In this document: positions 9,956 to 18,701 of the stretch, in pieces | Layout: each line of letters begins with the position of its first letter | How positions within the stretch are numbered: position 1 is the stretch's first letter | From: Guillardia theta CCMP2712 | Lineage: Eukaryota; Cryptophyceae; Pyrenomonadales; Geminigeraceae | Direction: 5' to 3' | DNA: 22,225 nt | Assembly: GCF_000315625.1 (NCBI RefSeq) | Contig: NW_005434475.1 | Location: forward strand, 53,450-75,674 | Made by a program: the position numbers and the translations under genes | The notes under the pieces: generated by a model | What the model was told of the DNA's origin: nothing | The model's database searches: none | What the model saw: the letters and a program-made list of their open reading frames with translations, nothing else

Positions 9956-10720
9956 TGCTCGGACCGGGGGGTGGGGGTACGAAAATTGAATGTAGGGGTA
10001 GGTACCTAGTACCAACGCCGGGGGTAGGTGTACCTACCCTACCGTGTGGATACAGCAAACATGAGATGTATTTATCAGAGCAAGAGGGGTGGTTCAAAAG
10101 TTGTAGATTGGGTGGTGGTTGAACAGGTTTGGGGTGGGAGGGGGGTGGGTTATCAAGTTGGGAGCAAAAAACTAAGATATAAATACTCTTAGAGTGTATG
10201 GATAGGAGGAATAGAGCAGAGCAAGTTTGAGTTTCTGGGGGTGGTGTTTGCCCGGTAAGTTTACGTTTAGGGGTGGGGTGATGTACCCCACGGTGCTGGA
10301 CGAAGACAAGTTCAGCAGAACTTCGGAAGCAGGGTGATGGTAGTGGTAACTACTGATGAAGGAAGGTAGGGGTGGGACTGTAGCAGGGGTGGGGTACTAC
10401 GGTACGACTCAGAAATGAGGGGTGTCCTGTGGGTCAAATCTCCCTCACGCCATGTCCACCGGAGCACCGGAGTCTTTCGAGTTCACCTGGGGTCGGGGTG
10501 GGGGTGGGGTATGTGGTACTACCGTAGGAGTGGGCCAGAGTCACCAGTGGGAGGGGGTAGGGTGGTGCGAGGGCTCCGATAGGGCCGTCCAGCCTTGCCC
10601 GGAAATCCTTGCAAAAATCATTATAAAGAGAAAATGGGTGCCCCCTACCCCATGGTATCTAGGGACCGGGTTAGTGGCCCAGTGGTGAGTGGTGGGTAGG
10701 GGTGAACTCGGGACTAGTAG
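9956..10720 (+). repeat. G-rich GGGGT/GGGGTA degenerate repeat block
   Basis: G-rich, C-poor DNA with dozens of GGGGT, GGGGTGGG, GGGGTAGG and GGTACC-like words and no credible reading frame. A block of the same character lies at 21505-22030. Many runs of three to five G within 30 bases could fold as G-quadruplexes. It is followed by a GC-rich island at 10970. Confidence 0.75.
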
Positions 10721-10929
10721 TACACTTTATGGCTTCAACCACCCGTGGTTCGCTTCAAATTTTTGGGGCCCCACCTTCGATCGGCCTCACGACCTAAAGT
10801 GGAAAAGTAATCATTTCAAAGTAGCTCGGTGCCACATCCCGTAGTAAATTTGGTAGTGAGGCATTCAATGATTACTAATCCGACGGTAGGGGTGCTGGTA
10901 ATCTCATCATGGTATTTTACTACACATAC

Positions 10930-11106
10930 GGTTGTAGGGTTAAACTCTTCACTGACCTACCGTCACGGCGTCCGTCCGAGTATCGGGGCCCCGGGGCCCG
11001 GCCGTGGCCCAGAGTCAACACGGGCCCGGGGCGTGGCACCGTACGGTGACACGGCGCACTGGCCGGTGTACCCGAGCCGATGGCATGATCCTCGTACTGA
11101 TTGTTA
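10930..11106 (+). repeat. GC-rich intergenic repeat, copy 1
   Basis: Starts with TAGGGTTAAACTCTTCA, then GTCCGAGTATC followed by a run of GGGGCCCC-type sequence, and ends near TCCTCGTACTGATT. The same marker words occur around 15145-15500, so this is a dispersed repeat rather than a gene. Order and spacing of the markers differ between copies. Confidence 0.7.
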
Positions 11107-11108
11107 AC

Positions 11109-11684
11109 TCAACTTTGAGTAAATATGATCGGATGGGACTCCGGGAGCCGGAGAGTAGGCACCGATGTCATAGTTGTAGTAGACGATGCCCCTGAGCGGA
11201 AAGCGGTGATCATCCTGTTCAGCAGATCCATCTGCTTATCCATCACGGGGAGTATCAAATCAGTGAGGTTGTAAAGGAGCTCGAACCAGTTCAGGTTGCT
11301 CTCGTAGATCTTGTCATCGTGCTCCTGGTTCTTGTCACTGTAGTGCTTCTTGATCGAGCCGTCACACTCCAAGTGCAGGATCACAACCCTCTCGGTGCCG
11401 GACTGGTTGAACTTGAACAGGGTGTCGGGCCTGCTGTCACACTTGGCGAACTGCCTCTCGTCCATGATAAACTCGATGTGGTAGTTGTCATACTGCTTTG
11501 CTAGATTCTCGTACACCCAGATGCTCTCGTCCTGGGCGCAGCAGCCCCTTATGTTGGTGGGAGGCTGATCCTGCTCAACCTCATACACCACCCAAGCTTC
11601 CACGCCAACGTCGCACTCCCCTCCATCACAAGCATACTCAACCCAAGTCCCCAACCAGACCCTACCAGAGAGGGACATGCTCAT
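11109..11684 (-). CDS. Unrecognised protein, about 191 aa
   Basis: Open frame on the minus strand with GC-rich third positions and balanced amino acid use, for example CCAQDESIWVYENLAKQYDN, DERQFAKCDSRPDTLFKFN and NLTDLILPVMDKQMDLLNRM. I recognise no family, signal peptide or transmembrane segment. Met at 11684 (MSMSLSG) or 11678 is a plausible start. The frame stays open to 11804, but there the minus-strand translation looks like an antisense shadow, because the plus strand reads better. The stop is close to the GC-rich repeat. It may be one exon of a larger gene, or part of a mobile or viral-derived unit embedded in the repeats. Confidence 0.5.
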   Translation of the reverse strand: MSMSLSGRVWLGTWVEYACDGGECDVGVEAWVVYEVEQDQPPTNIRGCCAQDESIWVYENLAKQYDNYHIEFIMDERQFAKCDSRPDTLFKFNQSGTERVVILHLECDGSIKKHYSDKNQEHDDKIYESNLNWFELLYNLTDLILPVMDKQMDLLNRMITAFRSGASSTTTMTSVPTLRLPESHPIIFTQS

Positions 11685-11963
11685 TGTGGTCCTCACCATG
11701 GACAGGACAGCCTCCCTGGCAAGGCGGTACGGCTCCAGGGTCATCATCGACCTCCACGTCATGCAGGACAGGCTGCCGGACGAGAACCTTGACCTCAGGA
11801 CCAAGGAGATGCTGGAGACCTACAGGTGGAACCATGGCTCCTCCGTCTCCTTGACAGGTGGTTCATGGAAGCTGTTCTCCAAAAGCTCCCGAGATACACA
11901 CGAGGAGACGCTATATATCTCGTCCAGTCAGACGCCCGCGTGCTGCTGCTCTCAAACCAGTAG
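11650..11963 (+). pseudogene. Coding-like plus-strand segment in two frames, possibly broken gene
   Basis: About 11650-11850 reads in one frame as ordinary protein with very GC-rich third positions (LARRYGSRVIIDLHVMQDR, then DLRTKEMLETYRW). From about 11796 to a TAG at 11961-11963 the frame one base earlier reads equally well (VEPWLLRLLDRWFMEAVLQ, then RVLLLSNQ). I see no credible intron between the two, so either a frameshift or an unseen splice separates them. No family recognised. It overlaps the 5' side of the minus-strand ORF at 11109-11684. Confidence 0.4.
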
Positions 11964-12158
11964 AACATGACCGACGCATCTCCTCTGATTTTCACAGGAG
12001 GGAGAACCTTGCGTTGAGTTGCACAACTCTGAGAGAGTGTAAACAAGGCGCTGCCCACTCAGTTGTCGTGCGAGGAGAGGTTTTTCCTCAATTTATAGTT
12101 TCATCAATAAATTTGACAGAAAAAAACTGGAATCCTCTGAGATTCCTACCGAGAGGAA

Positions 12159-12410
12159 ATGGGTCTGCCCTACTTTCTGGGCTGGCTTGTCTCCCACAAG
12201 GTTTGCGCAAACATGGCTGGGGTTTACTATGAGATGCTACTGTCTCTTACCCTCTCCTTCCTTGCGCTTCCAGCCGTCGATGCCTTGTATCCCTGCATGC
12301 CTCTTGGGCCAACTCCACATGGGAAGTCACTTGCTCCAAGCCGCAAGATGTGGACTGGAACTGAAGTTGCTCGACCGTCCTTGTTGAGGTACGCCAAGAA
12401 TCCCCTTTGA
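12159..12410 (+). CDS. Small ORF, 83 aa, with signal-peptide-like segment
   Basis: ATG-to-stop frame MGLPYFLGWLVSHK... An internal Met (MAGVYYEMLL) begins a hydrophobic stretch followed by LALPAVDA, which looks like a signal peptidase site. The rest is short, with Cys and Pro residues. A possible donor (AG|GTACGC, about 12386-12392) means it could be the first exon of a longer gene, but I could not find a matching downstream exon. No family recognised. Confidence 0.3.
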   Translation: MGLPYFLGWLVSHKVCANMAGVYYEMLLSLTLSFLALPAVDALYPCMPLGPTPHGKSLAPSRKMWTGTEVARPSLLRYAKNPL

Positions 12411-12695
12411 ATCAAGCAAGCAAGTGAGCTGTAGTATGATGTCATCGTCAACGACATGGCAAGGAGGGAATGACAGAGAAAATGTTCTGCCATGAGTTCA
12501 CAGGTCGCCACGAGCTTTAGATGTACGAATGCACAAAGAGTATAACGAATAGATGCAGCAGAATCTCAGGAACCCGTATGACAATCAAAAAGATTGAGGT
12601 TCTTGTATTTATGGATGTTGATCAGGGCAAAGAAGCGTGAGCCGGACACCGAAGAAAGTGACAAAAAGCTCATGAATGCCCAGAATGACGGCATC
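12411..12695. other. Intergenic, nothing identified
   Basis: Unique-looking DNA of ordinary composition between the small ORF and the palindromic repeat array. No coding or RNA feature could be supported. Confidence 0.4.
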
Positions 12696-12906
12696 GACGC
12701 TCGTTTGCGAGTCAGGCAGGCAGGGACTCGAGGAGGCTCTGAGCTCAGGAGACAAGACCAAGATCGCAGACGCTCGTCTGCGAGGAGACAAGACCAAGAT
12801 CGCAGACGCTCGTCTGCGAGGAGACAAGACCAAGATCGCAGACGCTCGTCTGCGAGTCAGGCAGACACGGCTCAAGGACAGTCTCTGAGCTCAGGAGACA
12901 AGACCA
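12696..12906 (+). repeat. Nested tandem repeat with perfect palindromes
   Basis: Three identical 36-bp units at 12748-12783, 12784-12819 and 12820-12855. Each contains TCGCAGACGCTCGTCTGCGA, two perfect 9-bp inverted arms around CT. They sit inside a roughly 145-bp duplication: a 24-bp word beginning GACGCTCGT and ending GTCAGGCAG is at 12696-12719 and 12841-12864 (one mismatch), and a 24-bp word beginning CTCTGAGCTC is at 12737-12760 and 12883-12906. One frame reads the unit as GDKTKIADARLR. The array ends six bases before the proposed start codon of the NTPase gene. Confidence 0.92.
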
Positions 12907-12912
12907 CCATGT

Positions 12913-15070
12913 ATGCGCTCCCTCTGCATCGAGCGGATGGTGGAGAAGGAGCTTTCTTATCAGGTGAGTCAAGATGTCAGCATCAATAACGTTTGACTGA
13001 TGATTGCTAGCTTTGCATCAGCTCGCTCAGAAAGTTAAAATGGACACAATTTTGTCGTCCTTGCAGCAATCGCTTGAAGACCGACTTGACTCTGAATGGA
13101 TGTCACCATCAGGGGGTTTGAAGCCGAGCGAGAGGTTTAGTGCAATGAATCCAATCGACCGAATAGTACTGGAAGCCAACCAAGCCCGGGATGCTACATT
13201 CCTTTGCATGATCGAAGCCTGTTCTGGGAGCGGGAAATCGCTTTGTGCTGTAGACTATTTTGTTCGAAATCCGGATGAAAGCATCTATTTTCTCTTCATC
13301 CCTACGGCGCATGGATACAGGCAAAGGAAATACGAGGAGCATGTGGAAAGCATCTCAAATCTGATAAGCAGAGCCATAGACTGCGATGTTTGCGGGTTGG
13401 CAAAGTATGCGATTGCCGAATCGGAGATTGGTGCAAGTATTGAGGCGTTCGATGTCGATGTAAACACAGATGGTAGGAAATGGCATGTGTTGGGAGCTCT
13501 CGGCTACCTGTGGAAGGAGACGAATACCATTGCTCCAGTGTCTGTGCAGGAGGCTAAAAAATGGAGACGGCGGTGGGTTCTCATAGATGAGACCATCCCA
13601 CCTCAGAAGGACGAAGGCAGGCTGTTCTCACCAATTGCAAGATTAGTGCTTGTGAGGAAGATTTTGATGAACTCCAATATTCGCTGCATGATGTTGGGGA
13701 CGGATGCTCTGGCCATGGCTCTGGTCATGAACTTCAGAAAGGGCTCAAACAGCTCGCCGTACAGTCGCGGTGCAGATCAAAGATTGTACTGCTTTACACA
13801 TCGGTCTCTTCCTCCATACGTTCTGAGGTCGAGAGAAGAAGAAGAAATATTGAAAAGACTTTTCGGGGAATCACAGGTTTTTGAGGTGCTCGACCACGTC
13901 AATCCATGGCTCTGCTCACTTTTCTTGGACCAAGCGCAGAGAATGAAAGATGTGGAACCATCCACATGCATGCGACAAGTCTCGCGAATTCTTCTGGACG
14001 ATGTCAGAATGATGAAACCGAACTTGAGAGACGAGTCGATCTACTGCATGTTTCAGATTGCTGCGCATCAGCATTTCTCTCCCTTGCACATCTCCAAGGG
14101 TTTTGCACATTTAAATGCATGGTATGGAAATCCACCAACCCGAGGCAGTATGGAGTCTATTGTTGGAATTTTCATAGACGAGCTGGGAAGGAATATGTAT
14201 ATCAATCACACGCCTATACCGCACCTGACCTCAAGGTTCTCGTCTGCCCTTCAAGATCCCATCACGATGGCTATTTGTGCGGGAGGAGGACGACCTTTCC
14301 GCCAACGATCAGCGCTTGAGGTCCTGCAGCAGATACACGAAGAGGCAGCGATTGGGAGTGATCCTTTGAGCGGGGATGCATACAAGCGAGATGGCAACGT
14401 GCTGGAGTCGTTCGGGGCATTAGTCATGATTATCAGCAGCTGGTCTCCTCCCCAGGACCTTCTGAAGAACATCGCGTTTCATTGCGGGTACAAGCATGAG
14501 CAGAGATGTGTAGACGACATTCTTGCGTCGATTGCAAGCAAAGATAGTTTCATAGAGATTCTGATTTCCTGCATGTCCAACCTTGTTCCTGTGCTGGTTA
14601 GAGTGGAAGATCATGGTCTCGCTGCGGTCTTGGGTTTCTACACTCGAGACCAGGACAAATCAGGCAGGGACGGCACCTTCGTGGGACCTGCTCCTGCAAG
14701 GAAGATGCGATTGAGAGGAGGAGCGGAGATGAAGAATTTGAATTCTCCGCATATCTCGAAACAGTCTTCAAATACGATCTCCAGTCTGTTGTCTCATGAT
14801 CTGGATGTTAATCTTTGCATGGTACCCGAGATTTCAGAAGGGGCTCTTGAAGATTGCATCAAGGAGCTTAGCTACGAGACAGAGTGGCTGATATTGCATC
14901 TCAACAGGACAGGTGGCTGGACCGCCTTTTCGAAACAGATGGATGCATCAGATGACAAGAAGAGACAAGACAAGGAGGGAATTGAGCTTCAAGACAAGTT
15001 TGCTCTGGTCAAGAGAAGAGTGCTGATGGTCGTGGAGGTTGGAGCTCACACTCAACCTTTTTCCGAATAA
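12913..15070 (+). CDS. P-loop NTPase-like protein, about 699 aa
   Basis: Exon 1 (12913-12963, MRSLCIERMVEKELSYQ) joins exon 2 (13022-15070) across a 58-nt intron with CAG|GTGAGT and CATCAG borders, in phase 0. If the intron were absent, translation could begin at KVKM, base 13040. A Walker A motif, ACSGSGKS, lies near residue 80, and a Walker B-like strand, RRWVLIDE, about 125 residues later. IRCMMLGTDA then fits a sensor-type strand. The large remainder is helical-looking with no other recognised domain; no signal peptide or transmembrane helix. ATP or GTP hydrolysis is inferred from the motifs. The family is uncertain: large single-exon NTPases of unknown role, including the Crinkler/RHS-type NTPases, are possible relatives, but that is a guess. 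Its nearly intronless structure contrasts with every other gene in the window. Confidence 0.8.
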
Positions 15071-15340
15071 TGGCGCAATCTCTCCATCTCTCCATGCTGT
15101 GATTTATTGACCACCGGAAATGCTCCTAGTGGTCCTGATTGTGTGGTACGGTAGGGTTACTGTTTGTTTAAACTCTTCAAGTATTATCGATCACTTAACT
15201 TAAGTTTGGGGGACAGCAGTCGGCAGGATTAGGTTTGGTTCTCGCTGTCTTTTCTCTTCTCGCCCGGCGTTTGGCCAGTGCGACAGGAGTTGAGTAAAGG
15301 GAGAGTTGTCAGGGTCAAGCCGCTCCTCGACTCTCCTGAT
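15071..15340. other. 3' flank of NTPase gene
   Basis: AT-richer DNA carrying GTAGGGTTACTG and GTTTAAACTCTTCAAG at about 15150-15182, which match marker words of the repeat at 10930. No coding region seen. Confidence 0.5.
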
Positions 15341-15880
15341 TGTCCTCGTACTGATTTTTAGCCTGACGTCCGAGTATCATGGGCCGGGGGGCCGGGCGCC
15401 CGGGGCCCGCCGCCGTGGTCACCGGGTCCGGTTCCGGGCCGACAACCGTGACCGAGCCCGCCGCCGGCCGTGGCATCGGTGACGGTGCCACGGTACACCG
15501 GGCCCCGTGTACCGACGGTGCGGCTAGTCACGAGTGCCTGCGCCGGCCAGCGGCCCCCCGGGCGGACCGTCCGACGCGGCCGCGAGTGACTGCAAGTTGC
15601 TGTCCGGCCCAAGTCGAATCATAAGTTTGCCAGGTTACTCAGTCCGAACTTCAGTTGTCGGAGAGTCGACAAGCGGCGCGGCCCGCGGCCCGGGCGGCCG
15701 GGCACGACTCGTGGCTTCAATACGGTGACTTCCCGCGGCCCGGCCCGCGGAAACTTGAAGCGGCTTCGGAAAGCCGGGCTTCGGAAGCCGGCCGGGCCCC
15801 CGGCCGGCCGGCCCGGGCCCCGGGGGCGCCCCGCCGGGCCCCGGCCGCCCCCTCAGTCACATGCCCCGAGGGCAGGTCAC
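15341..15880 (+). repeat. GC-rich intergenic repeat, copy 2
   Basis: Begins TCCTCGTACTGATT, then GTCCGAGTATC, then about 500 bases of extreme GC content built from GGCC, CCGG and GGGCCC words, with several self-complementary blocks at 15660-15860. Open frames here are compositional artefacts (Gly/Pro/Arg/Ala only). It ends just upstream of the CMP kinase leader. Confidence 0.7.
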
Positions 15881-15909
15881 ACGGTGGTATCTGGGAATAT
15901 GAAGGAATC

Positions 15910-17489
15910 ATGCGGTGCATGCTATGCCTGCTGTATCGCGCTCTTGTAGCCTCTCCCTCTCCCTCTCCCTCTTCTCTTCCCTCCTCCTCCTCCTCCTCCT
16001 CCTTGTCTGCTCTTCCCTCCTCCTCCTCCTCCTCCTTGTCTTCTCTTCCCTCCTCCTCCTCCTCCTTGTCTTACCTGCCTTCCTCCTCCTCGCCTCTTCC
16101 ACCCTCCTCCTCAGCTGCTGCCCTTCTCAGCTGCCGGCTCGCACTGTCAGCCTCCTCTCTCCTGATCCTGCCTTTCCCGTCTTCTCGCGCATACTCGAGG
16201 CTCTTGAGGAGCATGCGAGGAGGAGGAGGAGGAGAACCGACTATGAAAGACTCTCAAAGCGCCCGCAAGCTGCCCGTCGTAGCTATCGATGGACCAGCCG
16301 CGAGCGGTAAAAGCACCCTAGCCCATCGCCTCGCGGCTCACCTCAGCTTCCCCTGCCTTGACACCGGTTTGCTGTAAGCGCTCAGCCTGCTATGAGCTCT
16401 GCGTTACCAACTTCCAGGTATCGAGCGACCGCTCTTCGCTTGCATCGCAAGGGGCTGAGCATTCCCGAGTACCGCAAGGAGGACAGGGAAGCGGAGGTGG
16501 CGGAGGAGCAGTTCGCCACCGAAGCATCCTCCCTCTCGGTGACAAAGTTTCTCTGCCATGCTCAAAGTCACTCTGCGCAGCTGCAGGAGCTGGAGGATCC
16601 CGAGCTCTCCTCGGACCTCGTGGGAGAGCTCGCCTCGGTGCGGAGGATTTTCGGCTGGTTGTGCCTTATGTTGTTTCAGATCGTCTCGGCGTATCCTCGA
16701 GTCAGGAAGGCGCTGGAATCGTAACGCTGCATGAGATCGCCTGACCTGTCCCCACTGATCCTGTCGCTGCATGTCGCCTCGTCGGATCTGTGTCCCCAGC
16801 TACCAGCGGAAGTGAGCACCGTCCGATCCCGACCTCAAGGTTTTAATCCTTGCTGCAGTTTCTGTATCAAACCTCCCAACGATGCTCGTGGAGCCGTTCT
16901 TGTCGGGCGAGACATCGGTCGTCTCCTCTAGCCCTTGCTGCGACTCACTTTCATGGCAGGGACAGTCATCTGTCCCGAGGCTGCCGTGAAGTTGTACGTT
17001 GAAGCAGATGTGAGGACCTGTTAAAATCTTCCTCCTCCTGCTCATGTGCAACCAGGTTGAGACGCGGGCTCAACGGCGGTTTCATCAGCAGCAGGAGAGT
17101 GGCAGGTGAAATTGAGAAGCTGCAACGAAAGGGGTCACATGTACCAACAGGAACGTCAGTCTGGAAGTGATTCTCAAGGCCCTCCAGGTCAGTCAGCTCT
17201 GCTCTCTCGTCGTCTCACGTGGACAAGTGACTCGCCTCCTGCAGGAGAGAGACAAGAGAGACATGAACCGCGACAGCTGTAGACTGCACATGGCGACTGA
17301 CGCCGTCTGACTTCCTTGACGCATGTGGAGAAGTTGTGATGATGCTTGCAGGCTCTACTTGACACCTCAAGCTTGACCCCAGAGGAGGTTGTACCAGTTA
17401 TCCTGTTGAGGTTCCTCTTGACAATCTCGTCAGGCTGTTCAACGTGCTCTAGAGCATGCGAGAAGGCAACTGGGCGACATCAATGGTAG
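15910..17489 (+). CDS. cmk: CMP/dCMP kinase, bacterial/plastid type, about 376 aa with leader
   Basis: Phosphorylates CMP or dCMP with ATP in pyrimidine nucleotide salvage. Proposed exons: 15910-16373, 16418-16637, 16680-16720, 16800-16811, 16859-16917, 16960-17009, 17056-17105, 17151-17187, 17245-17304, 17352-17489. All introns are 42-79 nt with GT-AG borders and fitting phase. Family signatures appear in order: [14 protein letters not shown] (P-loop), [81 protein letters not shown], and [17 protein letters not shown]. The catalytic core is about 255 aa against roughly 225 in bacteria. The N-terminal 100 residues are a hydrophobic start ([15 protein letters not shown]) followed by Ser/Pro runs from CTC repeats, so a plastid-targeting leader is plausible but unproven. 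Alternative starts are Met at 15919, 16213 or 16243. Confidence 0.92.
15953..16100 (+). repeat. CTCCCT and CTC repeats in the CMP kinase leader
   Basis: Short CCCTCT units followed by several CTC/TCC trinucleotide runs. They are read in frame as Ser-rich leader sequence if translation starts at 15910, or are 5'UTR if it starts at 16213 or later. Confidence 0.8.
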
Positions 17490-17599
17490 CGTGTAGCTGG
17501 TACAGAGACAAGGCAGACAAAGTGAGCACTCATGGTATAATCAATTAAACACCCGTCATCATCCCTTCGTCAATTCTTTTCCAAAGCCTTCTAGCCATT

Positions 17600-17720
17600 T
17601 TATCTTCGAATGTAATGCTGCTGCATCTGATTCTGAAAGCCTCCGTACTGTGGCTGCATCCCTCGCGCTTGTCCGCGTTGTTGCATTCCATACATGTACT
17701 GCTGCTGGGGTGGCTGCTTC

Positions 17721-17759
<39 letters not shown>

Positions 17760-18306
17760 GGATACTGTCCATATGCCTGACCCTGCTGCATTTGTTGGGC
17801 ATTGCTCGGACTGCCTGTGAGCAGAATGACATCATTCGGCATCAGGTGCACTCGCCCGCCTTTACCTGGTCCCGGCATTCCTCGTCCTCTTCCCGACATG
17901 TTCGGCACTTGACCTCCCATCTGCGGCATCTGCATACCCTGCATCATCGCCTGCTGTGACTGTCCAGGTTGCGGCTGTAGCTGCTGCTGCTGCTGCTGCT
18001 GCTGCTGTGGCTGAAAACCGAGTAACAAATTCAGAAGAAGGGAATGATTGGGACAGAAACAGATCGCGAACCTTTTGATGCATAGGATTGTTGATTTTGA
18101 TGGATGAATACAGTCCACCTCCTTGCATGCCGCTTCCCTGTGGCATCGATCCTTGCGAAGCGAACAGATCCACCTAAGAGCTTGATGAATCTTTCAAGAC
18201 ATGGAGGTGAGAACTAAAACCTGCTGCATCTGCTGTTGCATCTGCTGTTGCATCTGCTGCATGTTCGGAGACATCATCTGCATGGGCGATATTTGTTGAG
18301 GATTCA

Positions 18307-18341
<35 letters not shown>

Positions 18342-18457
18342 ATACTCATTTGCTGCTGCGGGTTAGGCATTTGAGGAGCCGCAAGCTGCGGTTGCTGTTG
18401 CTGGGCTTGAGGCATCATGTACATGCCGTTCTGGGGTTGGTAGGGAACGTACGACAT
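17600..18457 (-). CDS. Gln/Met-rich low-complexity protein, 249 aa
   Basis: Exons 18457-18221, 18173-18072 and 18010-17600, each joining in phase 0 at GT-AG borders. It begins MSYVPYQPQNGMYMM. Three poly-Gln runs come from CAG repeats, interspersed with Met, Pro and Gly. Between them lie a short ordinary segment (GGLYSSIKINNPMHQK) and an Arg-Gly patch (SGRGRGMPGPGKGG). The composition resembles transcription co-activator or RNP-granule proteins, but no domain is recognised and no function is claimed. Convergent with the CMP kinase (110 bases between stops) and in tandem with the PDZ coiled-coil gene, whose stop is 245 bases upstream of this start. Confidence 0.72.
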
Positions 18458-18701
18458 TTCCCGGGCGAGGGCCTCAGGGAGAGGTCCATCAATGGGCGCC
18501 AGCTAGCATGAACTTACAAACAGCACGCGATCACACGCAAGTCACCGTAGGAGATCTAACGATTGCTGCAGGTAAGCCTGCAGTCGGTACTGGAATGATC
18601 TCTTCTTTGCCCTCTGCTATATCAGGCATGTGTGCAGGAGGTCCACGCTTGCCTGAGCAAAGTTGCTCGTATCAAAAGAGCACACAAAGAACAAAATCAA
18701 T

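Noticed and set aside
10422-10688. 88-aa ORF in the G-rich block
   Set aside because: Its Gly/Val/Trp-heavy translation follows the GGGGT repeat; there is no splice or start context and no homology signal.
9956-10720. Telomeric repeat tract
   Set aside because: GGGGT words are degenerate and unevenly spaced, and genes continue on both sides, so a chromosome end is unlikely; an interstitial repeat fits better.
11319-11504. Plus-strand 61-aa ORF rich in Leu and Val
   Set aside because: It is the antisense shadow of the better minus-strand coding frame at 11109-11684.
12700-12906. CRISPR array
   Set aside because: The 36-bp units are directly adjacent with no variable spacers, and the setting is a eukaryotic nuclear genome.
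15358-15920. Overlapping Gly/Pro/Arg/Ala-rich ORFs on both strands
   Set aside because: They arise from extreme GC composition of a dispersed repeat; every frame has the same biased residues and no domain.
17615-18511. Plus-strand Leu/His-rich ORFs
   Set aside because: Antisense of the CAG-encoded poly-Gln runs in the minus-strand Gln/Met-rich gene.
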